Source of the DNA: Fragum whitleyi
Taxonomy: Eukaryota > Mollusca > Bivalvia > Cardiida > Cardiidae
Reading direction: 5' to 3'
DNA length: 64,000 nt
Assembly: GCA_948146395.1 (NCBI GenBank)
Contig: OX411545.1
Coordinates: 23,763,526 to 23,827,525, forward strand
Position numbers and translations under genes: made by a program. Below the pieces are notes generated by a model. The model was not told where the DNA came from. It worked only from the letters and a program-made list of their open reading frames with translations, and ran no database searches. Of the stretch, positions 10,732 through 19,660 are shown one piece after another. Positions within the stretch are counted from its first letter, which is position 1; each line of letters starts with the position of its first letter.

Positions 10732-11744
10732 GTAAGTATTTTTGAAGAGAATTCAATTTACCGGTTACACCTGTGGACACAGGTGCTAACAAAATGAAGT
10801 CGATCGTTAGAAAAATGTCACAAAATATCGACTTCCGGCTGAATTCACGACCATAAACAGTAAATCTAAGCTTCAAAATTAAGGGTTTGCCCGATTTCTG
10901 AATGAACCATAGAACACAGCATTCACGAGCCACAGAAGTTAAAATGACATCATGTATTTGTGGCCCTAGAAATGTAGATGCTGACAACGAGTCGACCATT
11001 ATTTTCCATACACACATTTCCTGATTATACAATGCTTGGGTGACTCATTTGATTGAATTGATTTGGAGGAAAGTTTTGGAAATGACCAGTCAAATAAGGT
11101 TTTAGGTTGCATACCTCTATGAATTAAAAGCAACATTCATTTCACCTCAAATTATTGTTTTACTCTCATGTTGTCTAAAAATGAAGTTTAGGAAAAAAAT
11201 TCTCGTTGTTTTGAGACTGATATTTCCTTTCATAACAATAAGTCACCGAAAGCTTGCATTCAAAATTATTTTTAATGTAGGTATGAAAACAATTTTCAGC
11301 CAATTAGAATGCATGAAATTAGAACTAAATGAATATAGTGAGCCTTCACGGGAAAAGTCTGGGAACTCCATAAAATAAATGTTGAAAAAAGAGATAAGAT
11401 TCAGCAGGGACTCTAAATATACTGAGGGTCCATGTATTCACCAGTAAACTTCCGCTTCCGCCCCGCCTGACGTGTCCGAAATCTGCAGTGAAATTAAATA
11501 AAAGAATCTTGTGAATATCAACCAAATTTCCTGTCATCTAACGCTGAAAATGTTTTCTTAAGAAGAACTGAAGATGCTGTAACAGTTTAAGACAGAAATC
11601 AGGGAAGTATCCCACATATTTGGCCAAAACTGATGTTTGAAAATCTGACCGGGATGACCTCCATTTTGTAGACGCCATATGTATAACCTTGAAATCGGAA
11701 ACCAAGACAACTTTAACTTCTCTGTTACAGCTAATAAACAATTA
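10732..11744 (+). other. Ly6 gene intron 1, part before the LINE
   Basis: I see no gene or recognisable repeat here. The minus-strand 140-codon frame across exon 1 and this stretch (10610-11032) lacks motifs and overlaps the better-supported plus-strand exon. Confidence 0.4.
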
Positions 11745-12010
11745 TAACATCAACTACCAAGATTCAAGTTCACAATGAATTCTCCTGCCAAGAACTAATA
11801 ACGAAATTTGGAAATTTGGAAATAAACAGAATTAGACCAACCCAGACGAACCTTGCAAATAGAAAATTAAACTCCATAATAAGGAAATTTATAACAGAAT
11901 TACAGAATAATGTTCTATTAAACAACTATCTGTTTTAATCACCACAAAATATCAAACTGCTCAATATGACACTAAATTGAATTAAACCATTCAGGACAGT
12001 TAGGCCTATT

Positions 12011-12028
12011 GATAGGGATTGCCCTGTC
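12011..12028 (+). repeat. LINE spacer hairpin 1 (ATTG loop)
   Basis: GATAGGG-ATTG-CCCTGTC lies about 195 nt before the first ORF. The 7 bp stem has a T opposite G, which pairs as U.G in RNA. Confidence 0.8.
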
Positions 12029-12120
12029 ATAAGTCTAATCATAAAAAAGTCTAATCATAAAAGAAAAAGTTTTGTTTAAATAAATAAATAAATTAACATT
12101 CTGTTAACTAAAAACTATAT

Positions 12121-12146
12121 AAAAAAAAAAAAAAAAAAAAAAAAAA
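12121..12146 (+). repeat. 26-base A run inside the LINE 5' region
   Basis: A pure A tract lies 77 nt before the SGNH ORF. It could be the old poly(A) junction of an upstream insertion, an internal element feature, or slippage. It leaves the true 5' end of the LINE in doubt. Confidence 0.85.
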
Positions 12147-12222
12147 CAAACATTGTCGAACTCAAATATAAATCAATCATGGAATATTTACAACAGATTC
12201 GAGCTTCAACTGTGACCTCAAC

Positions 12223-12942
12223 ATGTCTCTTTCAAAATTAAATAAAGAAATTTCAAAGTTATCTGACGAGGAGAAAGAAAGACGTTCTGTGACCAACAGA
12301 GACACTTTCATGCTAACTGATAGTAAGGGAAACTACCTGAGGAATGAAATAACAAGTGAATATTATGGTCTTCTGAAAATTTTTGCTCAACCAGGAGCAA
12401 CAATAGATAATCTAGATTTACAAAGAACCTTTCTCCAGACAGTTGCATGTGCCACTAAACCCACTATCTTTATCTGGCTTGGAACTTGTGATCTTACCAT
12501 CAAAAGGGAAAGATTCATCTACCTAAAGTCCAATATTACAGAAGAAATAGGAAGGATTTTCGTAAAATACAATTATTTCAAATCGGCTATTCTGAGGAGC
12601 AACCGTGAATCAACTATTGTTTTCCTTAACATCCCATATTACAGTATATATGAATGGAATAAAAATAAAGGTCACATAAACCCTAGTATATTCATAGACC
12701 AAGACAAAGAACTCCAGGATTCAATTGATACACTAAACCGCAAAATTGATTCTCTTAACAACTTTCGAAGCCCAAAGCTTGGTCAGGACATAATCAGATC
12801 ATGCAAAAGTAAGAAAAGCAACAAAGTTAGGTACACCAAGAATTTTCAATTATATTTAGACGGTGTACATCCAGGCAAACTTCTGTCAAGACTCTGGCTA
12901 CAGAGAATAATAAAAGTCAAATACAGAATTGACCTACTGTAA
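12223..12942 (+). CDS. LINE ORF A: SGNH/GDSL-hydrolase-like protein, 239 aa
   Basis: The protein begins MSLSKLNKEISKLSDEE. Three blocks in the right order and spacing suggest an SGNH (GDSL esterase-like) fold: D-S-K-G at 33-36 (block I; nucleophile Ser34), 'FIWLGTCDLT' at 83-92 (block III, G-T-C-D in place of G-x-N-D), and 'DGVHPG' at 213-218 (block V D-x-x-H). Esterase-like domains are known in ORF1 of some CR1 LINEs, where they accompany a PHD finger; here the domain is a separate ORF. The block III Asn appears to be Cys, so catalysis is uncertain. Its role in retrotransposition is unknown. No frameshift is seen. Confidence 0.65.
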   Translation: MSLSKLNKEISKLSDEEKERRSVTNRDTFMLTDSKGNYLRNEITSEYYGLLKIFAQPGATIDNLDLQRTFLQTVACATKPTIFIWLGTCDLTIKRERFIYLKSNITEEIGRIFVKYNYFKSAILRSNRESTIVFLNIPYYSIYEWNKNKGHINPSIFIDQDKELQDSIDTLNRKIDSLNNFRSPKLGQDIIRSCKSKKSNKVRYTKNFQLYLDGVHPGKLLSRLWLQRIIKVKYRIDLL

Positions 12943-12970
12943 AAAGTCATACTTTTAATGTAAAAAAGCT

Positions 12971-12988
12971 GATAGGGATTGCCCTGTC
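12971..12988 (+). repeat. LINE spacer hairpin 2 (ATTG loop)
   Basis: The 18 bases are identical to hairpin 1. It lies 28 nt after the stop of the SGNH-like ORF. Confidence 0.8.
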
Positions 12989-13045
12989 AACAAGTTTTCA
13001 TGTTTTCAAGTTCAAACTTAAAATCAAGCATCAATTTACATTATT

Positions 13046-13063
13046 GATAGAGATTGCTCTGTC
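13046..13063 (+). repeat. LINE spacer hairpin 3, with a compensated pair
   Basis: GATAGAG-ATTG-CTCTGTC: relative to hairpins 1 and 2, one stem G changed to A and its partner C changed to T, keeping the pair. Flanking ATT/AAT extends the stem to 10 bp. Confidence 0.8.
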
Positions 13064-13257
13064 AATATAACAAATTAAGAAAAGCTATATAACCAATTGA
13101 AATAGATTGTCTCAAGGAACTCCGAAAGGAACAAATGCTATTACACCAGTGTATGAAATTTTGAATGAGATTATAGGCTAAACACGGCTTTTCAATTGTC
13201 TACCACCTATCTACCTTGTCAGGAAGCATACCAATCCAAAAATATCATAAATAGAGC

Positions 13258-13274
13258 GATAGGGAAGCCCTGTC
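13258..13274 (+). repeat. LINE spacer hairpin 4 (AAG loop)
   Basis: GATAGGG-AAG-CCCTGTC: same stem as hairpins 1 and 2, with a 3 nt loop instead of 4. Confidence 0.8.
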
Positions 13275-13457
13275 CTCTGACATAGAAAAAGAAATTTGGA
13301 TACTTTCTTTGACCTAGAAATACAAACTTGGATAGGAAAGACTAAACTAAACAACATATATATCCTCAAAGGATATACTCATAGTTGAATAACAGTGGAT
13401 CAAATAAAAAAGTCATCAACTTGGACTAAATATCAAGAATTAAAGCTTAAAAAATAA

Positions 13458-13474
13458 GATAGGGAAGCCCTGTC
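13458..13474 (+). repeat. LINE spacer hairpin 5 (AAG loop)
   Basis: Identical to hairpin 4. It is preceded by A and followed by TATC, so the surrounding bases can pair alternatively with the 5' GATA. Confidence 0.8.
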
Positions 13475-13518
13475 TATCATTGGCAACAATACACACTAGG
13501 AACACTAAAATATTGTAA

Positions 13519-13535
13519 GATAGGGAAGCCCTGTC
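13519..13535 (+). repeat. LINE spacer hairpin 6 (AAG loop)
   Basis: Identical to hairpins 4 and 5. It is the last before the second ORF, 129 nt upstream of its ATG. Confidence 0.8.
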
Positions 13536-13663
13536 TAAAACCACCGAAATAGAAAAAAGTAATAAAAAATAATATTTATTGTAACTAATTGTCTTGACAG
13601 TACAAACCTGTCATTAGAATTGATAACAATAAGTACTAGATTAACTCCAGAATCAAAATCGAA

Positions 13664-14776
13664 ATGGACCTGAGACCAACAACCTCAACACCAGTCTCCA
13701 AAAGACCAAGAACAGGAAGCAATACTTGCCCAAAATGTGAAAAAGATGTTGAAAAATTAACAAACACTGTCCAATGCAGTATCTGCGAGTTGATATTTTG
13801 CTTATCTTGCACTAACATAACAGCGAAATTGGCCGAAGCCTTAGCAGATGATTCAAGCTGTAACTTCCAGTGGACTTGCAACAACTGTAAGCAAAACTTT
13901 CCGTCTATGAGTAATCTCTACACAAGGCTACGTTCAATAGAAAGTAAAACAGAACATAGAATTAGCAACCTGGAAAAAAATTACTCAATTATGAACTCAA
14001 ATATAAAAGAAAATATCCAAAAAGAAGTCCAAACTTTAAAACCTGACATTATCGAAGAAATAAAAAACGAGACCAGAAAAGATCTACAAGAAAATATTAG
14101 AAGAGAAATCAGAGAAATTGAGGACCAGAAAAGAAGATCATTGAATGTGGTATTATTTAATGTACCTGAAAGCACGAGACACACTTCAGTCCTACGAAAG
14201 AAACACGACGACAACAAAGTCAAAGAACTATGCCTACTCCTGGATCTCGACTCGTTAGATGTTAAAACAATGTTTAGACTAGGCGAGCAAGCCGAGGGCA
14301 AAAATAGACCCTTAAAACTAGTACTAAATAATAAAGAAGAGAGAAAGAAAATGTTGGATAATGCTAGGAAATTAAAGAATGTACCACCAAACAATGAACT
14401 CAAGAACTGTGTTATCTCGAAAGATCTAACAAAGTCCCAAAGAGACGAAAACAAAAAACGCAGACTTGACAAAATAACCAAACAAAACAAACCAAAAGAA
14501 GATAATAACGAATTCAGCCAAAAATATCATGAGGAAACACTGGTAGATGTTACTCTCAAACATGACAATGAAGGACATGAAGAACAAGAAGACCTTGATA
14601 TAACTGTTTTCACCACTCCGTCAAAATACCTGAATCAAAATACCTCAACAAACACGCCACTTCTATCACAGGACATTCTTCTACCAACAAGACTAAATCA
14701 GTTCAACTTAAATGATACACTTGACGAAACAGTGTGTGGAGGACTTAGTACCTCAACAAAAACCAAAAATGCATAG
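13664..14776 (+). CDS. LINE ORF B: PHD-like zinc finger, coiled coil and RRM-like protein, 370 aa
   Basis: Eight cysteines (22, 25, 38, 41, 46, 49, 72, 75) form a C-x2-C-x12-C-x2-C-x4-C-x2-C-x22-C-x2-C cross-brace pattern like a PHD finger; PHD-type fingers are known in CR1-group ORF1 proteins. Residues ~88-160 are a charged coiled coil ('IQKEVQTLKPDIIEEIKNET'). From ~163 'RRSLNVVLFNVPES' followed by 'FRLGEQAEGKNRPLKLVL' resembles the RRM-like RNA-binding domain of LINE ORF1 proteins. The expected job is binding LINE RNA. The C-terminal ~90 residues are acidic/Ser-Thr rich and unassigned. It ends 54 nt before the ATG of the RT ORF. Confidence 0.75.
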   Translation: MDLRPTTSTPVSKRPRTGSNTCPKCEKDVEKLTNTVQCSICELIFCLSCTNITAKLAEALADDSSCNFQWTCNNCKQNFPSMSNLYTRLRSIESKTEHRISNLEKNYSIMNSNIKENIQKEVQTLKPDIIEEIKNETRKDLQENIRREIREIEDQKRRSLNVVLFNVPESTRHTSVLRKKHDDNKVKELCLLLDLDSLDVKTMFRLGEQAEGKNRPLKLVLNNKEERKKMLDNARKLKNVPPNNELKNCVISKDLTKSQRDENKKRRLDKITKQNKPKEDNNEFSQKYHEETLVDVTLKHDNEGHEEQEDLDITVFTTPSKYLNQNTSTNTPLLSQDILLPTRLNQFNLNDTLDETVCGGLSTSTKTKNA

Positions 14777-14830
14777 GAGGCAAATTTTATTTTTAAAAAC
14801 ACTTCTGTAAATAGTCACAAATTGAACATT

Positions 14831-17719
14831 ATGTACACTAATGCTGACAGTCTATTAAACAAAATGGACGAACTTAAAGTGATGATAAGCTCAAAGAACT
14901 ATGACATTATTGGTGTAACCGAAGTGTTCCCAAAACAAAACGACAACACTGAATATAATTCACCAATGTGGAGCATACCTGGGTACACTAATTTTTATCC
15001 CAAATCCAAAACTTTCACCAAAAGAGGTTGCATCTTGTTCATCAGAAATACTTTAAATGCCTACAACATAGAAGAAAAAACTACAAAATTTATTGAATAT
15101 GCTCAAGCAGGCATTAAAATAGAAGACCAAAATATCTTGATTTCCTGCATCTATCGCAGTCCTAGTGCCTCATCGGAAGAAGCCTTAAACGAACTCAAAG
15201 ATATCCTTTCCAAAAATAAAATTAATAATATTCACTATGAACTAGTACTGTACATGGGAGATTTTAACTATGGAAACATAAACTGGGAAATAGAAAGAAG
15301 TAATGAAGGACAAAACCATATAACAACAAAATTCCTGAATATGATACAATCAAACTATCTGTACCAGCATATTAAAAGACCAACAAGGCACAGAGATGGC
15401 ACTTCATCAAACATTCTGGATCTTATTCTTACAAATGTAAAAGAAATGATAGAAGATGTGAATCAAGAAGCACCACTTGGTAAAAGTGATCATGAAGTCA
15501 TTGAATTCAATCTAATTACACAGAAACAAAACAACTCTAGGGAAAAAATAACTAAGCTAAACTACTATAAAGGAGACTACGACACAATCAGGTCCTCACT
15601 CAATGAAATTAACTGGGATCAAGAGTTCAACCACTGTAATGTCCAGATGGCTTGGGAGAAATTTGCTGATAAAATATACAATATATCTAAAGAAAACATA
15701 CCGGAGAGCAATTTCAACCCAGGACAGCCTGGAACACCATGGATGAACGCAGAAACCCTCAAGGCAGTTAAACACAAACGTAGTAGATGGAAAAAGTACT
15801 TATACTGTAGAAACGACCAAACTAGACATAACTACAACGTTGCTAAATATGAAGCGTCCAAAAAAGTTAAAGAGTCCAAGAAAGAATATGAAAAAAGCAT
15901 CGTCAAAAACCTAAAAACAAACCCTAAAAGATTTTGGAAATTCGTACAATCAAAAACAAAGATAAACGAAGAAATTTCAAGTTTACAGGATGACAAAGGC
16001 AATATTATTACAGACAATAGTGAAAAAGCAGAAATCCTGAACACCCAATTCAAGAAGGTATTCACTTGTGAAAATCAAAATATTCCCTTGTTCAACTCCA
16101 GAACAAACAAAACACTGACGGAAATAAAGTTTTCAGAAGACACTGTCACAAAATACTTAAAAGAACTAAAGGAAGGCAAAAGTATTGGTCCAGATAATAT
16201 CCATCCCAAATTTCTACTGGAAACTATTGACAACATATCCAAACCAATCAGTCATATTTTCAACTTATCCTTTAATGAATCATCCTTACCACTGATCTGG
16301 AAACAATCAAATGTTACACCATTATTTAAAAAAGGCTCAAAAATGGATCCAGGAAACTATCGTCCTATCAGTTTAACCAGTATTCTTTGTAAAATAATGG
16401 AAAAAATCATACGAGACGAAATAACTAATTATCTAGAACATAACAACTTGCTGGCAATAAATCAACATGGATTCAGAAAAGGTAAATCCTGTGTTACCCA
16501 ATTATTAGAAACAATTGAAGACTGGACTAAAAGTTTAGACAAAAATGAAAGTGTAGATGTAATTTACCTAGACTTTCGGAAGGCATTTGACACCGTGCCA
16601 CACCAAAGACTGCTCAAAAAATTAGAAGGATATGGAATTAAAGGAAAGTTACTAAAATGGATTGAAAGCTTCCTGACAGGTAGAAAACAAAGGGTAGTAT
16701 TAAATGGAAAAGTATCAAATTTCTGTGATGTGACAAGTGGAATACCACAAGGAAGTGTTCTAGGTCCGATATTGTTCATCATATACATCAATGACTTACC
16801 AGATAATATAGTAAACACAACGAAATTATTTGCCGACGATACAAAAATCTTCGCCCCTGTAAATAATACCACTGAGCAAAATCTACTTCAAACAGACTTG
16901 GACACGCTAGAAAATTGGTCAACCATCTGGCAGTTAGAATTTAACAAAGACAAATGTAAGCATCTGCATCTTGGGAAATCCACCAACAGTCAATACAAGT
17001 TATCTGGAAGTACAATTTTAGAAACTTCCTCAGAAATAGACCTAGGAATTTGTATCGACAACAAGCTTTTGTTCCGAGACCACATTGATATGAAAGTAAA
17101 GAAAGCCAATCGAATGTTAGGTATCATTAAACGGAACTTCTCATATCTAGATAAGGAAATGTTTCTTATACTTTATAAAAGCCTGGTTAGACCTCATCTT
17201 GAGTACGGTAGTTGTGTTTGGTCAACTATGTATAAGACAGATAAATTGAAAATTGAAAGAATCCAAAGAAGGGCAACAAAATTACTCCCAGAATTGAAAG
17301 AAAAAAGCTATCCAGAAAGATTAAAAACATTAGGGCTTCCAACATTGGAATATAGAAGATTGAGAGCAGACATGATACAAACATACAAGATGTTGAAAAA
17401 TATAGACAAAATCAATTTAAAAGATGTACTACAAACCCAAGAAACCGTAAAAAGACCGACTCGAGGACATAATCTCAAACTCTACAAACAACACTGCCGT
17501 ACTAACCTGAGAAAAAACAGCTTTTCATTCAGAATCATCGACAACTGGAACAAACTGCCTGAGGAACTTGTAAATACCAAAACTGTAAATAGTTTTAAAA
17601 GTATTTTAAATAAAGTGTGGAGATTTACTCCAAATAAATTTTATTCCGAGTGTTACGGGGCGGGAGCGGACAGCCAAAACCAAACAGAACAAATGGATCC
17701 AAGAGGCCACAGCCTATAG
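14831..17719 (+). CDS. LINE ORF C: endonuclease-reverse transcriptase, ~962 aa
   Basis: The frame is open from 14810, but the first ATG is 14831, so I start there. N-terminal APE-type endonuclease: 'NADSLLNKMDEL', Glu31 in 'GVTEVF', 'MGDFNYGNINW' (Asp144, Asn146) and 'KSDHEVIEF' (Asp220, His221). Reverse transcriptase: 'NYRPISLTSILCKIMEKII', 'QHGFRKGKSC', 'YLDFRKAFDTVPH', 'SGIPQGSVLGPILF' and the catalytic 'FADD' at 667-670. The C-terminal region has 'LVRPHLEYGSCVW' and 'RIQRRATKLLPEL', typical of CR1/L2-group LINEs. No stop or frameshift interrupts it and the catalytic residues are present, so it may be active. Confidence 0.92.
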   Translation: MYTNADSLLNKMDELKVMISSKNYDIIGVTEVFPKQNDNTEYNSPMWSIPGYTNFYPKSKTFTKRGCILFIRNTLNAYNIEEKTTKFIEYAQAGIKIEDQNILISCIYRSPSASSEEALNELKDILSKNKINNIHYELVLYMGDFNYGNINWEIERSNEGQNHITTKFLNMIQSNYLYQHIKRPTRHRDGTSSNILDLILTNVKEMIEDVNQEAPLGKSDHEVIEFNLITQKQNNSREKITKLNYYKGDYDTIRSSLNEINWDQEFNHCNVQMAWEKFADKIYNISKENIPESNFNPGQPGTPWMNAETLKAVKHKRSRWKKYLYCRNDQTRHNYNVAKYEASKKVKESKKEYEKSIVKNLKTNPKRFWKFVQSKTKINEEISSLQDDKGNIITDNSEKAEILNTQFKKVFTCENQNIPLFNSRTNKTLTEIKFSEDTVTKYLKELKEGKSIGPDNIHPKFLLETIDNISKPISHIFNLSFNESSLPLIWKQSNVTPLFKKGSKMDPGNYRPISLTSILCKIMEKIIRDEITNYLEHNNLLAINQHGFRKGKSCVTQLLETIEDWTKSLDKNESVDVIYLDFRKAFDTVPHQRLLKKLEGYGIKGKLLKWIESFLTGRKQRVVLNGKVSNFCDVTSGIPQGSVLGPILFIIYINDLPDNIVNTTKLFADDTKIFAPVNNTTEQNLLQTDLDTLENWSTIWQLEFNKDKCKHLHLGKSTNSQYKLSGSTILETSSEIDLGICIDNKLLFRDHIDMKVKKANRMLGIIKRNFSYLDKEMFLILYKSLVRPHLEYGSCVWSTMYKTDKLKIERIQRRATKLLPELKEKSYPERLKTLGLPTLEYRRLRADMIQTYKMLKNIDKINLKDVLQTQETVKRPTRGHNLKLYKQHCRTNLRKNSFSFRIIDNWNKLPEELVNTKTVNSFKSILNKVWRFTPNKFYSECYGAGADSQNQTEQMDPRGHSL

Positions 17720-17732
17720 AAGATCTCTAGGA

Positions 17733-17756
17733 AACAGGTAACAGGTAACAGGTATT
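17733..17756 (+). repeat. Short tandem repeat at the LINE 3' end
   Basis: Three copies of 'aacaggt' end the element. CR1/L2 LINEs commonly end in such short microsatellites instead of poly(A). The target-site duplication was not identified. Confidence 0.6.
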
Positions 17757-18362
17757 CAGTGAAGGTAGAATAGATATTGCACTTCAAAAATTCTTAAACA
17801 GGAAGACCAAATGATAATGATAAAACTCAGCTAAGTGCAAAAAGTTTTTGAACCTTTGAATTTAGCTGGCACTTTCCTCGCAGTCTGACAACACTTTACC
17901 CATTTCCCTTATGGTTACATGTGTGACCTGTCACACTCAAAGAGACCATCTGGGAACTCTGAAGAATAAATATTTGAAATTGACATTGGGGCAAGCATAG
18001 GTCAATCTGAAGTCGCATTTCAAAAAACCTTTGATTGATCATTCTAGGTTAAGAAAATAAGCAAAGTGCTAATCCATGCAGTCTTACTAGGGTAGAATCT
18101 TAATACACTTCCCTGATGATCCACATTGGCCTGACAGGAGGTCACATACAAGCCAAAGAGACCAACTGAGCATTCTGTAGGTCAACCAGTACAGGAAGGT
18201 AGATTGATTGTTCTAGGTTAAGTAAAAAAGCAATGTGAGAAAAGTCTCGACCCTTGTCAGTCTGTGCAATCTGCGTAGTTTGATTGGGGTATACACTTTA
18301 CGCACTACCCTGATGGTCCATTTTGGTCACATATGCTTTAAGATGTTCTTAATGTTTGTAGG
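17757..18362 (+). other. Ly6 gene intron 1, part after the LINE
   Basis: 'gacctgtcacactcaaagag' (17926) and 'catctgggaactctg' (17947) recur in diverged form at 21465-21500, 24660-24695 and 42095-42130, and a shorter trace at 48768-48795. This suggests an old dispersed repeat. No exon is visible. Confidence 0.4.
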
Positions 18363-18645
18363 TAACCGCCGTCAGCGCAGTTGGTAGTGCGTCAGACTGT
18401 CAATCTAGAGGTCCCAGGTTAGATCCAAGACGGCAGCACTCATTCTTTCTGACTATTTGTCTCTCACAAATGGGTTGATAATCATAGATCTAAGTGAGAT
18501 AGCAGCTGGAGGCTAGGAAAGGATGTAATGGTTGTACTTGTGAAGGAAATACCAGGAATCCATTGTTAGGTGCTCCAGTCGCTGTGATATAACTGGAAAA
18601 AAATGTTGAAAGAGGCGTAAAACTCCATTCAATCAATCAATTAAT
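18363..18645 (+). mobile_element. tRNA-headed SINE ending next to a Ly6 splice acceptor
   Basis: The head 'CGCAGTTGGTAGTGCG' (A box) and 'GGTTAGATCC' (degraded B box) are followed by the same body as 43912-44197: 'gatagcagctggaggctagg', 'taccaggaatccattgttag', 'ggcgtaaaactccattc', and an (AATC)n tail. The tail ends within about 10 bp of the 3' splice site at 18654, so SINE sequence occupies the usual branch-point zone of that intron. Confidence 0.8.
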
Positions 18646-18654
18646 TGTTTGTAG

Positions 18655-18819
18655 GTGAAGCTATACAATGTTACCAATGTGACAGTAATGAGAACCCTGA
18701 CTTATGCCCACAAGAGACACCTTTCGACAAGTCTATCAACGCCATGGTAGACTGTAACAGTTTCGAGGCTAACACACCTGGACAGTTCTGTGTGAAGATC
18801 TATCAAGAAAGCCCAGGAT
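18655..18819 (+). CDS. Ly6/uPAR-domain protein, exon 2
   Basis: The acceptor 'TTTGTAG|GTGAAG' and donor 'AGGAT|GTAAGT' bound a frame reading EAIQCYQCDSNENPDLC..., then 'SINAMVDCNSFEANTPGQFC' and 'VKIYQESPG'. It supplies C-x2-C and three further cysteines, the first half of a three-finger Ly6/uPAR domain. It starts in phase 1 (completing Cys) and ends in phase 1. Ly6 proteins act at the cell surface, for example modulating receptors or channels. Confidence 0.85.
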
Positions 18820-19660
18820 GTAAGTGAGACTCTTCTTTTACGAAAATGATTTGATTGTGGCACCAGTCTTAGTCATATCAAAAAGCAACACAATACAATG
18901 GTTCTGTGTGAATAATTGTAACTGCCTTGGAACATATAGGCAATTACAACTGTTTCGCGCTGAGCCATGGAAAAACAGTTTGAGATTCTGGATGAAATTA
19001 ATCAACATTCAAGAGCAAAATAAAGACTGTAAAAGTCTGTGCAATGTCCTTAAGATCTTTAAGAAATAGAACATCAATTTTGTTACAGATGAAATATAGG
19101 ACAAGACAAAAAAATATTTTGTTGGTAGAAACCTCATATGTTTAAAATGCTGTGCATGAGTAGAGTTTATCTTTTTCATTATCATTAGTCAATTTGTTCT
19201 CAAGTGAGACCATGCTGGAGCTAAAGGCAGTTGTATTATTGTGTAAGGAACTGAGCACATAGACTGACTTGATCCATTCAGAGAAAAGGATCCTCAACCC
19301 TAATGGGTCGACTCTGTCTATATAGTCCATCATTAGCAATTTAACTAAGGGCAGAACTCTCTCATTTGCATATCCAATGCAACTTACCTCCCTTGGAACT
19401 GTTACAATTTTAAGCGCATGATTCTAATTCCACTTTGTTCCTAAAGCCCAACAATACTGGAATACTTGGCTTGCAAAAGATGACTTCCTTGGTAACAGTC
19501 AGCTTGTGACTAATTGTGGCCATGTTTATTTGAAGTAATTTAGCAAGCTTTTATAGTCGGACTATGAAAGAAATCTCAAATTTTTGTGTACTCTTACAAG
19601 TTCAATGTCATATGAATGATATGTATAGTATTAAAAAAGTAAACTTTGTTTTTCTTGCAG
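18820..19660 (+). other. Ly6 gene intron 2
   Basis: It contains a copy of the ~75 bp palindrome family at 18898-18968 with a degraded left arm. I see no other gene or element. Confidence 0.6.

Larger units (their letters stand above)
11745..17756 (+). mobile_element. Apparently full-length CR1/L2-type LINE with three ORFs
   Basis: A strongly A-rich sense strand carries three long ORFs in order: SGNH-like (12223-12942), PHD-like plus RRM-like (13664-14776), and endonuclease-RT (14831-17719). The 3' end at about 17733-17756 has short tandem (GGTAACA)-type repeats, as in CR1/L2 LINEs. Six hairpin motifs lie in its non-coding spacers. The 5' border is not resolved: A-rich composition begins near 11745, the first hairpin is at 12011, and a 26-base A run is at 12121-12146. 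Long intact ORFs suggest a young, perhaps recently active copy. It lies in sense orientation in intron 1 of the Ly6 gene. Confidence 0.8.

Noticed and set aside
10610..11032. Minus-strand 140-codon frame
   Set aside because: Overlaps the signal-peptide exon on the other strand, has no recognisable domain, and lies mostly in intron 1.
13981..14490. Minus-strand 169-codon frame
   Set aside because: Antisense shadow of the A-rich LINE ORF B; the Leu/Ser-rich content is a by-product.
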